A stretch of DNA of 8,373 bases from an uncultured Porphyromonadaceae bacterium (GCA_947178565.1 CAMWYV010000034.1:1-8373), one strand, 5' to 3'. Counted from the first letter of the stretch, positions 1 through 7,360 are shown. The notes: generated from the letters alone by a model not told the origin. Numbers and translations are program-made.

Positions 1-636
1 AGAATACTTGATACTGCGGACATTGTTGACGTAGTAAGTGACTATGTGCGCTTGAAAAGAAGAGGTTCCGGTTATATCGGGTTGTGTCCTTTTCATAATG
101 AACGTACCCCCTCATTTTCTGTGAGTAAGTCTAAGGGATTCTGTAAATGTTTTAGCTGCGGTAAAGGTGGAAGTGCTGTCAGTTTCATAATGGAAATTGA
201 GCAGATGACCTATCCTGAAGCACTTCGTTATCTTGCTAGAAAATATAATATTGAGATTTCAGAGGAAGAGCTTACCCCGGAGGAGCAGGACAAAGAAAAT
301 CGTCGGCAGAGTTTATTCGCTCTAAATGATTTCGCGTTAAAGCATTTCGAGCACAATCTGATCATGACCTCTGAGGGTAAGAGCATCGGCTACGCCTATT
401 TCCGGGAAAGAGGTATAAATGACAAGATGATTGAAAAATTTCATCTGGGGTATTCGCTTGAGAGGAGAGATGCTCTGTACGATGCGGCAAAACAAGCAGG
501 TTACTCAGAGCAATATATAGAAGAAAGCGGGCTTTGTGTGAAAAAGAGAGAGCGGTGGATGGCGAGACCGGTTCAGGAGTCGTGTCATTTATCCTATTTT
601 CACTATCAGTGGAAAGGTAGTAGGCTTCGGTGGTAG
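1..636 (+). CDS. dnaG: DNA primase DnaG, N-terminal part (5' end outside window, ends early at a frameshift)
   Basis: DnaG makes the RNA primers for Okazaki fragments and works with the DnaB helicase at the fork. The frame is open from base 1 with no start codon in view; the first residues (RILDTADIVDVVSDYV) match the usual DnaG N-terminus from about residue 10, so some ten codons lie off the left edge. The CHC2 zinc-binding domain is clear: CPFH (bases 88-99) and CFSC (bases 148-159), with the family's GLCPFHNERTPSF and CFSCGKGG motifs. The start of the RNA-polymerase core follows (FALNDFALKHF, YFRERGI, FHLGYSLERRDAL). From about base 541 the frame stops resembling DnaG, and it ends at TAG 634-636 while homology continues in frame +2. 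As written, the product would have the zinc domain but no Toprim catalytic centre. Gene identity is very secure; whether the break is real is not known. Confidence 0.93.
   Translation, partial: RILDTADIVDVVSDYVRLKRRGSGYIGLCPFHNERTPSFSVSKSKGFCKCFSCGKGGSAVSFIMEIEQMTYPEALRYLARKYNIEISEEELTPEEQDKENRRQSLFALNDFALKHFEHNLIMTSEGKSIGYAYFRERGINDKMIEKFHLGYSLERRDALYDAAKQAGYSEQYIEESGLCVKKRERWMARPVQESCHLSYFHYQWKGSRLRW
541..553 (+). other. Frameshift site inside dnaG
   Basis: Reading must move from frame 1 to frame 2 here to keep DnaG homology. Frame 2 has a stop at 539-541 and frame 1 leaves DnaG homology just after 543. The interval is a run of five A followed by a short GA repeat (AAAAAGAGAGAGC), which tends to gain or lose bases. 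Removing one A restores VKRESGGW followed by DRF; adding one GA unit restores VKKRESGGW followed by DRF. Both read naturally, so I cannot say which change occurred. An A5 run is short for efficient transcriptional slippage. Confidence 0.85.
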
Positions 637-2161
637 AACTCTTCGTAAGGATAAGGATGTAGCAAAATATGTCAACAGCCCTGAAAGCGATATTTACAGG
701 AAGAGCTACGAGCTTTACGGTTTATATCAGGCTAAGTCTGCGATTGTAAGAAAAGATAACTGTATTCTGGTAGAGGGATATATGGATGTGATATCCATGC
801 ATCAGGCTGGTGTTGAAAATGTTGTTGCATCTTCCGGTACTTCTTTGACTGAGGGGCAAATACGATTGATTCACAGGTTTACAGAAAATATCACTGTGAT
901 CTACGATTCAGATCCGGCAGGAATTAAAGCATCTTTGCGAGGAATTGATATGTTACTCGCTGAAGGCATGAAAGTGAAAGTACTCCTTCTACCGGAAGGT
1001 GATGACCCTGATTCTTTTGCTCAAAATCACTCATCTACTGAGGTGGAAGATTATATAAAAGAGCATCAGGGCGATTTTATTACTTTCAAAACGAGGATCT
1101 TACTGTCCGGAGTTGCTGATGACCCGATTAGCCGTTCAAAAGTTATCACCGACATTGTGCGTTCAATATCTGTTATTCCAGACCAGATAATGCGTACTGT
1201 TTATATTGGTGAATGCAGCAGAATTCTTGAGATTGATGAAAAAGTTCTAGCGTTACAGGTCACTAAGTTTATAGCTGAAAAAGCAGATCGGGATTATAAC
1301 GAGGCACAGAGAGAAATTAATCTCAAGGCGATTGAACCGGAATTGTCAGAGTCTAAAGAAACTGCCCGGACATCACAGTTGACCACGCCCCCACAGGCAG
1401 ACTCATTTATAGCTCCATATGAAAGAGAACTTTTACGGTATGTAGTTCGCTATGGCATGGTATATCTGTGTGATATTGAAGGTGAGACCCCTGATGAGTT
1501 AGCGCAGTTGAATGTATTGGAGTATGTGAAAAATTCGTTTATGAGTGACGATTTGGCATTTACAACTGAAAAATATCGCATTACATTTGATTATATATCG
1601 GATTATGTAAATAAGCATTGGCATCTGGATAATTCCAGATTCAGGAAGAGTTTGGATGAAAAAAGAAACTCTCTGTTGGCTGACGGTATAATTAAGATTA
1701 GGGAAACCGCTGCGGATCTTACAGACATTCACCGACTGGAAAATGAGCTCAAAGAGAATGTGGAAAAAGAACTTGCCGATATGTTGCAGGAGTTTGAAAG
1801 TTCCTATCTGGTGAAAATACTTGTATCCGCTCCCGATGATATAGTCAGGGAAGTGGCGACAGATCTTGCAGATGAGAAGCATAAACTCAGTAAAATACAC
1901 ACCAAATATTCTGTGATTGAAACAGAGAGAGATAAGCTGAAAGATCTTGTTCCGATGGCTTATTATAACCTTCAGGAAGCTATAATTGAAACATTGATCA
2001 AAGATTTGTTGGAACATATACGTCGGGAATGTAAAGCAGTTCCAAGAAACGACTCTCTCATTATTGAATTAATGAGAAAACACGCAGAGTATAATGAGAT
2101 GAAAAAGGAGCTCGCGCGGTATCTCGGCGAAAGAATTGTTGCGCCGAGAGCGCGCACATAA
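542..2161 (+). CDS. dnaG: DNA primase DnaG, Toprim core and C-terminal helicase-binding part (continuation after frameshift)
   Basis: This is the rest of the same gene in frame +2. The frame is open from 542, just after an in-frame TGA at 539-541. Homology begins at once with DRFRSRVIYPI and GKVVGFGGRTL, so it starts well before the first ATG at 782. The Toprim catalytic centre is intact: the glutamate in LVEGYMDV (near base 777) and the DxD pair in YDSDPAGIKAS (near 902-934), where most primases read DGDxAG. SSGTSLT and LLPEGDDPDSFA also fit. Bases from about 1400 encode the C-terminal helical region that binds DnaB, which is poorly conserved in sequence. Together the two parts give about 720 residues, normal for Bacteroidales. 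Neither part would be expected to work alone: this one lacks the zinc domain. The gene converges on argC, with 6 bp between stop codons. Confidence 0.93.
   Translation, partial: KRESGGWRDRFRSRVIYPIFTISGKVVGFGGRTLRKDKDVAKYVNSPESDIYRKSYELYGLYQAKSAIVRKDNCILVEGYMDVISMHQAGVENVVASSGTSLTEGQIRLIHRFTENITVIYDSDPAGIKASLRGIDMLLAEGMKVKVLLLPEGDDPDSFAQNHSSTEVEDYIKEHQGDFITFKTRILLSGVADDPISRSKVITDIVRSISVIPDQIMRTVYIGECSRILEIDEKVLALQVTKFIAEKADRDYNEAQREINLKAIEPELSESKETARTSQLTTPPQADSFIAPYERELLRYVVRYGMVYLCDIEGETPDELAQLNVLEYVKNSFMSDDLAFTTEKYRITFDYISDYVNKHWHLDNSRFRKSLDEKRNSLLADGIIKIRETAADLTDIHRLENELKENVEKELADMLQEFESSYLVKILVSAPDDIVREVATDLADEKHKLSKIHTKYSVIETERDKLKDLVPMAYYNLQEAIIETLIKDLLEHIRRECKAVPRNDSLIIELMRKHAEYNEMKKELARYLGERIVAPRART
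2113..2154. terminator. Possible shared terminator hairpin between convergent dnaG and argC
   Basis: An 8-bp perfect inverted repeat (2122-2129 with 2142-2149, core CTCGGCG/CGCCGAG, 12-nt loop) is extended by a second 5-bp GC stem (2113-2117 with 2150-2154) after a 4-nt one-sided bulge. It lies over the last codons of dnaG, just past the end of argC on the other strand. For argC the minus strand then reads a T5 tract shortly after the outer stem. For dnaG only a weak TTTT follows at 2165-2168. Position and strength suggest a terminator, better suited to argC. Lying inside coding sequence, it could be partly chance. Confidence 0.4.
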
Positions 2162-2167
2162 TCTGTT

Positions 2168-3109
2168 TTATCTTCCGGTTGCCTTGAGCATAAGACCTAC
2201 TCTCTCCTGAAGTCCGAACATGAGGTTCATCACGTGAACGGCTGCACTTGCACCACCTTTGAGGGTTTCATCAATGACAGACGAGATGACAAGAGTGTCA
2301 CCCGTTTTGCCTACTCTCATCAAGCATTTGTTGGTGCCTCTCACTTCACCTAAATCCGGATGTGATTCACATAGAAAAGTGAAGCCATGATCTTCATAAA
2401 AAGTATCATATATATCCTTTATGTCATCCTCGCCGATAGGAGTGTCCAGATATATCGTTGCGGCAAGTCCTGAATTCCAACCGCCGGCAGTGCCTACAAG
2501 TCGTATATTGCGGTTAAAACTGGACTGGAGGGCTTTAAGCGCTTTGCGAGTCTCTTCAATCTCTTCATGGTCGAGTACGATAGACGCTTCTCCGGCTTTT
2601 TCATCACCACTTGCAGTAGAAGAAACACAACTTACGTGTATGTCGCAGTTGAGCAGGAGGTTTTTCGCCAGTGGCAGAAGAGAAAGAAGCATAATAGTTG
2701 CAAACGGACCGGGAACAGACGCTTTTTTAGCTCCTCGAACCAATGGTTTGCGGTTTAATTCCGGGAGAGCATATACCCATTCACTGTTCTCATCTTCAGG
2801 CATTCTGAAATCAGGAGACAAATCAATGATTTTTAGATTTTCCGGTATCTGATGGTGGTTGAGATACTGCTCTGAATCACCGTCACGTGTAAAGCACATG
2901 AACAGCACGTCTATCTCCTCAAGACTTTTGTCTTCGGAGAAACGCATATAAGTCTCACCTGTCAGTCCTCGATGACGCTGAGATAGTAGAACGCCTTCCT
3001 CTTCGGGTGCACTTACCCAAACGAGTTCAACATCGGGATGATTAATAAGAATTCTGATTAAATCGCCGGCAACATCAGAATCGCCGCCTACAATGCCTGC
3101 TCGTATCAT
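2168..3109 (-). CDS. argC: ArgC-like protein (N-acyl-gamma-glutamyl-phosphate reductase family) lacking the catalytic cysteine
   Basis: ArgC reduces N-acyl-glutamyl-5-phosphate to the semialdehyde with NADPH in arginine biosynthesis; Bacteroides uses N-succinyl intermediates. This 313-residue protein follows the Bacteroidales ArgC pattern nearly end to end (about 322 residues there): LIRxLINHP, IDVLF, IPENLKIIDLSPDFR, YALPELNRK, FAT..LLSLLPLAK, TNKCLMRV, and LKGGASAAVHVMNLMFGLQE. Key parts are missing. The active-site PGCFAT reads PGPFAT, so Cys is Pro135. The dinucleotide loop GGAGYTAGEL reads GGDSDVAGDL. The HxHxPE active-site block aligns to HEEIEE (residues 181-186), losing the second His, and roughly ten residues before it are absent. 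The YRGDFPRGI segment reads TAGGWNSGL. The Pro codon is CCG against TGC/TGT, so one base error cannot explain it. It lies 6 nt downstream of argR and is probably cotranscribed. Family membership is sure; reductase activity is doubtful. It could be a pseudoenzyme or a decaying gene that is still open. Confidence 0.88.
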   Translation of the reverse strand: MIRAGIVGGDSDVAGDLIRILINHPDVELVWVSAPEEEGVLLSQRHRGLTGETYMRFSEDKSLEEIDVLFMCFTRDGDSEQYLNHHQIPENLKIIDLSPDFRMPEDENSEWVYALPELNRKPLVRGAKKASVPGPFATIMLLSLLPLAKNLLLNCDIHVSCVSSTASGDEKAGEASIVLDHEEIEETRKALKALQSSFNRNIRLVGTAGGWNSGLAATIYLDTPIGEDDIKDIYDTFYEDHGFTFLCESHPDLGEVRGTNKCLMRVGKTGDTLVISSVIDETLKGGASAAVHVMNLMFGLQERVGLMLKATGR

Positions 3110-3115
3110 TGATAG

Positions 3116-3628
3116 TTATTTTTTATTTCTGTTGAATTCATTGTGCGCTGCATCCATCACACATTGGGGGATCACTCTTGATAGAACTGAAAAAACTCCT
3201 TCCATCGGAGCATCTTCACGCAAAGCAACAAACACAGTGTCAGCTCCCGCAATAGTGCCTAATATATAAGGAGTATTCAGGTCGTCTATATCATATGCTA
3301 CTCCCCCAGCATATCCGTTTCTGGTACGGATAACCACTAACTGACCATTTATGCTTAATTTCTCGATTGCCATCCGGCTTACTTTGTCGATAGTCGCCTG
3401 TTCAATTACTTTGTCAGTAGGCAGTCCGCTACCTATAACATATCGATATCCGCCCATTTCAGTGGCAACCTTTGAGGTTCTAAGAGTCTTTAGGTCTCTG
3501 GATAGTGTAGCCTGAGTTACCGAACAATCACGGCTGCGGAGCAAATCAAGCAATTCCTCCTGGCTCCCAACAATATTATTGAGAAGGATATCTGCTATGG
3601 CGGTAAGTCGGGTCTGACGCTTATTCAT
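3116..3628 (-). CDS. argR: Arginine repressor family regulator ArgR, altered arginine-binding motif
   Basis: ArgR proteins are hexameric, arginine-sensing DNA-binding regulators of arginine biosynthesis and catabolism. The 170 residues show both domains. Residues 1-65 form the winged helix, with GSQEELLDLL and the recognition-helix signature TQATLSRDLKTL at 38-49. Residues 85-160 form the ligand-binding oligomerisation domain, with VVIRTRNGYAGGVAYDID and GTIAGADTVFVALRE. The family motif is GTIAGDDT. E. coli ArgR uses Asp128 and Asp129 of this motif to bind arginine; here the first is Ala129 (codon GCT) and the second remains as Asp130. Arginine response may therefore be weak or changed, while DNA binding and folding look intact. 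Met at 3626-3628 is chosen because it starts the standard N-terminus and lies about 35 nt from a canonical promoter. The gene leads a two-gene unit with the argC homologue. ARG-box-like repeats over its own start point suggest autoregulation. Confidence 0.93.
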   Translation of the reverse strand: MNKRQTRLTAIADILLNNIVGSQEELLDLLRSRDCSVTQATLSRDLKTLRTSKVATEMGGYRYVIGSGLPTDKVIEQATIDKVSRMAIEKLSINGQLVVIRTRNGYAGGVAYDIDDLNTPYILGTIAGADTVFVALREDAPMEGVFSVLSRVIPQCVMDAAHNEFNRNKK

Positions 3629-3636
3629 TTGCCTGA

Positions 3637-3668
3637 AAGTTATATTTATTCCGGATATTTATTCATTT
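3637..3668. promoter_or_regulatory. Candidate ArgR operator (two ARG-box-like repeats)
   Basis: Two 18-bp sites, 3651-3668 and 3637-3654, share the minus-strand core GAATAAATAT (3655-3664 and 3642-3651), 13 bp apart. By eye the first matches about 12 of 18 positions of the Bacillus arginine box (CATGAATAAAAATKCAAK) and the second about 11. They cover the predicted argR start point, where a repressor would block initiation. The argR start codon region reads ATGAATAAG, a third partial unit. AT-rich sequence raises the chance of coincidence, and the Bacteroidetes ArgR consensus is not known to me. Confidence 0.4.
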
Positions 3669-3669
3669 G

Positions 3670-3700
3670 CAAATGTAGAAATATTTTCAGAAATTCCAAA
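3670..3700 (-). promoter_or_regulatory. Bacteroidetes-type promoter for argR-argC
   Basis: The minus strand reads TTTG (3700-3697), exactly 19 bp, then TACATTTG (3677-3670). This is a full match to the Bacteroidetes primary sigma-factor consensus, a -33 TTTG and a -7 TAnnTTTG. It predicts a transcription start near 3663, leaving a leader of about 35 nt before the argR ATG. The nearest downstream gene on that strand is argR, so assignment is straightforward. Confidence 0.72.
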
Positions 3701-3770
3701 AATCGCATGTGAAATCGCTTTCCTTTTTTCTTCTTATCGGTTGCACACGTGGATTTTATAATTTTTTGTG

Positions 3771-3801
3771 TTCGGCGGTTCGTGGATAATGTCTATCTTT
3801 G
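3771..3801 (+). promoter_or_regulatory. Bacteroidetes-type promoter for the DUF2723-deacetylase-queG operon
   Basis: The -7 element TATCTTTG (3794-3801) fits TAnnTTTG fully and is followed by CACCGC, a context common at Bacteroidales start points. Nineteen bp upstream is TTCG (3771-3774), a one-mismatch -33 element; a perfect TTTG at 3765-3768 is 25 bp away, too far. Transcription would start near 3805-3810. This settles the start of the next gene, because an in-frame ATG at 3749 lies upstream of the promoter and would not be on the transcript. Confidence 0.62.
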
Positions 3802-3847
3802 CACCGCTCTATGCGATTATGCGTTGAGTCTTGGTAGTTTTTATCAC

Positions 3848-6800
3848 ATGAAGAGATACAATTTATTGAATAATGTTTTTGGCTGGGTCTGTTTTTTGAT
3901 CGCAGCGGTGACCTATTTGCTCACCATTGAACCCACAGCCAGCTTTTGGGATTGTCCGGAATTTATTCTACAGGCATTTAAATTGGAAGTAGGTCATCCA
4001 CCGGGCAACCCGATATTTATGCTTGCCGGACGATTTTTTGTGAATTTTGCCGGAGGTGATGTCAGTAAAGTGGCGATGTGTGTCAATTCAATGTCTGCAT
4101 TGCTAAGTGCGGCAACAATTCTTCTTCTCTTTTGGACTATCACTCACCTTGTTAAGCGATTGGTTGTATCAGACAATGCAGAGACCATATCACCGCTCCA
4201 GATGCTTGTGATATTCGCTGCCGGATTCTGCGGTTCACTTGCCTATACATGGAGCGACACCTTTTGGTTCTCGGCTGTTGAAGGCGAAGTTTACGCATTT
4301 TCATCTTTCTGTACCGCCCTTGTATTCTGGCTCATCCTGAAATGGGAAAGTAGAGCCGATGCCCCGCATAGTGATAAATATCTAGTACTCATTGCTTATG
4401 TGATAGGCATATCAATTGCGGTTCATCTACTTAACCTCCTCTGTATTCCCGCTATCGTCCTTGTTGTTTACTACCGTAAGTGGAAAGATACTAATGCCAA
4501 GGGGTCAATTATCGCGCTTCTCATATCATGCGTTATCGTAGGTTTGATTCTTTATGGACTTGTGCCGGGATTCATTGAAATTGCTCAGTATTTCGAACTG
4601 TTCTTTGTCAATGTTCTCCACTGCAGTTTCAATACAGGTACTCTTATCTATGCTGTAGTGCTTGTCGCTGCATTTATTTGGGCTATACGGGAATTATATC
4701 GTCAGAAAAGCGTTTCGGCTATACGTTGGTCTGTTCTTGTAAGTATCACACTTTCAGGAATGCTCTTTATCGGAGACAATCTGTGGATAGCATTTCTTCT
4801 TATCGCAATTCTTGCTGTATGGTTGTTTAAGGCGAAAAAGTTACCTGTACGGATACTCACCCTAGTGGTTATGAGTACCTTTGTAATATTCATAGGTTAT
4901 TCATCATACGCTCTCCTGCTGATTCGTTCATCCGCTCATACTCCTATGAATCAGAATGCTCCGGACAATGTATTTGCTCTTGCATCCTATCTTAACCGTG
5001 AGCAGTATGGTGATCGTCCGCTCCTTTATGGTGAGACTCTTAATTCCAAACCGGTTTATCAGGTCAATGAAAACGGAACTCAGCAGCCATTGACAACTGA
5101 GGGCAAGGCATTATATGCCAAAAAAGTAAAGGAAACAGAGGATGAGAGGGATTCATATAAGTTGACCGAATATAAAAAGGAGTACATGATGACTCCTGAG
5201 CTAAATATGCTCTTTCCTCGTATATATAGTCATACCGATCCGCACCCGCAGGCATATGTTGACTGGATCGGCATGCAGGGTCGTCCTGTTGAAGCTGTTA
5301 CCTATGTGGATTCTGAAGGAAATCCGCTCCAGAAAAGAACGTTGATTAAACCGACGTTTGCCGAGAACCTCCGGTTCTTTATCACCTATCAGCTTAATCA
5401 CATGTACTGGCGCTATTTCATGTGGAATTTTGCCGGTCGTCAGAATGACATTCAGGGTAATGGAGAAGTTAATCAGGGTAACTGGATTAGTGGTATTCCA
5501 TTTATTGATAATCCTCGTCTTGGCGACCAGTCGCTGTTACCTGATGACTATGGTAAAGGCAACAAAGGACATAATGTATTCTTCATGCTTCCGCTTATCA
5601 TGGGTATTATCGGTCTGGGATGGCAGGCGTTTACCTCAAAGAGAGGTATTGAGCAGTTCTGGGTGATTTTCTTCCTGTTCTTCATGACAGGTATCGCTAT
5701 TGTGCTTTATCTAAACCAGACTCCGGCACAGCCTCGTGAACGTGATTATGCTTTTGCCGGTTCTTTCTACGCCTTCGCTATCTGGATAGGAATGGGAGTC
5801 GCGGGAATATGGAGGCTTATAGATAATGCTCTTGTGCCAAAACCGAAAAAGAATGCGACAAAGCAAGAAAAAGAAGCGCTTGAGACTAAGTACAAGAAGG
5901 AAGCTAAAAAAATAAGCACCTTGGCAGCAGTCATAGCTACCGTAATAGGTTTGTTTATTCCTCTGCAGATGGTGTCACAGACCTGGGATGACCATGATCG
6001 ATCAAATCGCTATACCACAAGAGATTTTGGTAATAACTATCTTAACTCGTTGGATGAGAATGCGATTGTGTTTACCAATGGTGATAATGACACATTCCCC
6101 CTTTGGTATGCTCAGGAAGTTGAAGGCACACGTACAGATGTAAAAGTTGTAAACCTGTCTTATCTTACCACCGACTGGTATGTTGATCAGGTTCGCCGCC
6201 CATCTTATGAGGCGCCGGGCATTGATATGCAGGCTAAGCCTGTTGACTATGCGTATGACCAGCTGCAATATAGCTATATTCTTGATCCCGATACAATGAA
6301 AGTAAATGTTATTGCGGCTTTGAGAAATCTCTACTCTCCCGAGTCAAGAAATAATTCATGGGGAGTACCTATTCTCAAATATCCCAATATGTATATTCCT
6401 GTTGATACATCAGCCGCTATCAAAGCCGGCAGAATTTTTGCCGATGAAGCAGACGCGGCTGTAGATGCTATTCCGGTAAATATGAGTGGAACTTCGGGAC
6501 TTACTCTCAGTCAGGTAATGGCTCTTGATATGATTGGAACCTCTGCTGCAAATGGATGGAATAGACCCATCTACTTTGCGATGACTGTTCCGCAGAGATA
6601 TTATCTAGGTCTTACTCCCTACCTCAGAAGCACTGGTCTTGCTTATGAAGTCAGTCCGATTCCTAATGCCGATCCTGAGAAAACAGGAATAAACCTCGAC
6701 AAGATGTATGATAACATCAAATACCGCTGGGCGTGGGGAGGTCTTGACAAGGTTACCGATCCATCCCGGATATATCTTGATGAAACAGTGCGCAGAATGG

Positions 6801-7360
6801 TTACAACCCATAGGTCGGCTATGGTTGACCTTGCTGAAGCATATCTTCTTCAAGCGTGGGAATCTGAACTGATGTTGCGTAAAGACTCTGCCGGTACTTA
6901 TCTAAATGAGTATTCACGTAATGAATTGCCTAAAGTTCGTGTGTCAAGTTATGCTAAGGCAAAAGAAGTTCTTGACTTGATGCGTGAGAAGCTTCCCGTT
7001 TCGGCTCAGCCATATTCAGTGCAGATTGGTCAGCAGATCGCGGATATTTATCTCCATATAGGTGAGGCTACAGGTGATGACGAAGCTACTGAGACTGCCC
7101 TCTCTATTCTTCGCAAAGAGATAGACCGTTACGCTCAGAATGTAGTTTACTACCAGAGTCTATCACCCTCGCAGTATATGTCCCTTCCCAATACCGACAA
7201 GTATATAGACCGCTACTATCTTCTTGAACTCCTACAGAGTTATGTTAGTGGAGGGGGAAGTGCGGAAGATATTCAGAATCATCTTGTTGATCTTGGCGTA
7301 GATCTTGAGCGTCAGGCGAGATTCCACGAACGCGCCAATAATGCTAACAGTAATCAATAA
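3848..7360 (+). CDS. DUF2723 family membrane protein, predicted GT-C-type glycosyltransferase
   Basis: This is a large inner-membrane protein of the Bacteroidetes DUF2723 family (PF11028), predicted to transfer sugars from lipid carriers at the periplasmic face; the exact reaction is not known to me. Length is 1170 residues from the ATG at 3848, chosen because the promoter lies between it and the earlier ATG at 3749. After the first membrane helix (about 8-25) the first loop has ASFWDCPEF (31-39) and HPPGNP (50-55), resembling the acidic and HPP motifs in loop 1 of GT-C mannosyltransferases and ArnT. About ten or more hydrophobic segments follow to roughly residue 355. A soluble stretch (360-575) comes next, then further helices near 577-597, 604-622, 640-657 and 691-708. 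The remaining 450 residues, with TNGDNDTFPLWYAQEVEG (743-760), are probably a periplasmic domain that becomes helical, perhaps TPR-like, near its end. A lysine-rich stretch (664-688) should be cytoplasmic. It heads an operon with the deacetylase, suggesting envelope glycan work. Confidence 0.87.
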   Translation: MKRYNLLNNVFGWVCFLIAAVTYLLTIEPTASFWDCPEFILQAFKLEVGHPPGNPIFMLAGRFFVNFAGGDVSKVAMCVNSMSALLSAATILLLFWTITHLVKRLVVSDNAETISPLQMLVIFAAGFCGSLAYTWSDTFWFSAVEGEVYAFSSFCTALVFWLILKWESRADAPHSDKYLVLIAYVIGISIAVHLLNLLCIPAIVLVVYYRKWKDTNAKGSIIALLISCVIVGLILYGLVPGFIEIAQYFELFFVNVLHCSFNTGTLIYAVVLVAAFIWAIRELYRQKSVSAIRWSVLVSITLSGMLFIGDNLWIAFLLIAILAVWLFKAKKLPVRILTLVVMSTFVIFIGYSSYALLLIRSSAHTPMNQNAPDNVFALASYLNREQYGDRPLLYGETLNSKPVYQVNENGTQQPLTTEGKALYAKKVKETEDERDSYKLTEYKKEYMMTPELNMLFPRIYSHTDPHPQAYVDWIGMQGRPVEAVTYVDSEGNPLQKRTLIKPTFAENLRFFITYQLNHMYWRYFMWNFAGRQNDIQGNGEVNQGNWISGIPFIDNPRLGDQSLLPDDYGKGNKGHNVFFMLPLIMGIIGLGWQAFTSKRGIEQFWVIFFLFFMTGIAIVLYLNQTPAQPRERDYAFAGSFYAFAIWIGMGVAGIWRLIDNALVPKPKKNATKQEKEALETKYKKEAKKISTLAAVIATVIGLFIPLQMVSQTWDDHDRSNRYTTRDFGNNYLNSLDENAIVFTNGDNDTFPLWYAQEVEGTRTDVKVVNLSYLTTDWYVDQVRRPSYEAPGIDMQAKPVDYAYDQLQYSYILDPDTMKVNVIAALRNLYSPESRNNSWGVPILKYPNMYIPVDTSAAIKAGRIFADEADAAVDAIPVNMSGTSGLTLSQVMALDMIGTSAANGWNRPIYFAMTVPQRYYLGLTPYLRSTGLAYEVSPIPNADPEKTGINLDKMYDNIKYRWAWGGLDKVTDPSRIYLDETVRRMVTTHRSAMVDLAEAYLLQAWESELMLRKDSAGTYLNEYSRNELPKVRVSSYAKAKEVLDLMREKLPVSAQPYSVQIGQQIADIYLHIGEATGDDEATETALSILRKEIDRYAQNVVYYQSLSPSQYMSLPNTDKYIDRYYLLELLQSYVSGGGSAEDIQNHLVDLGVDLERQARFHERANNANSNQ

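Noticed and set aside
541..553. Programmed ribosomal frameshifting in dnaG
   Set aside because: There is no classic slippery heptamer with a downstream structure. The required shift is +1 (or -2), and dnaG is not known for recoding. An indel or sequencing error at the A5/GA tract is simpler.
1499..2017. Minus-strand ORF of 172 codons inside dnaG
   Set aside because: It is antisense to conserved DnaG coding sequence, its product resembles no family I know, and it has no promoter or operon context.
2421..2852. Plus-strand ORF of 143 codons opposite argC
   Set aside because: It mirrors the argC frame, with a serine-rich low-information product, and no promoter or homology supports it.
3762..3768. 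TTTTTTG as the -33 element of the rightward promoter
   Set aside because: It is 25 bp from the -7 element, against the usual 19-21 bp. The one-mismatch TTCG at 3771-3774 has the right spacing.
3749..3847. Upstream in-frame ATG extending the DUF2723 protein by 33 residues
   Set aside because: The TATCTTTG promoter element lies inside this stretch at 3794-3801. The extra residues are not needed for the first membrane helix, and the ATG at 3848 fits the family N-terminus.
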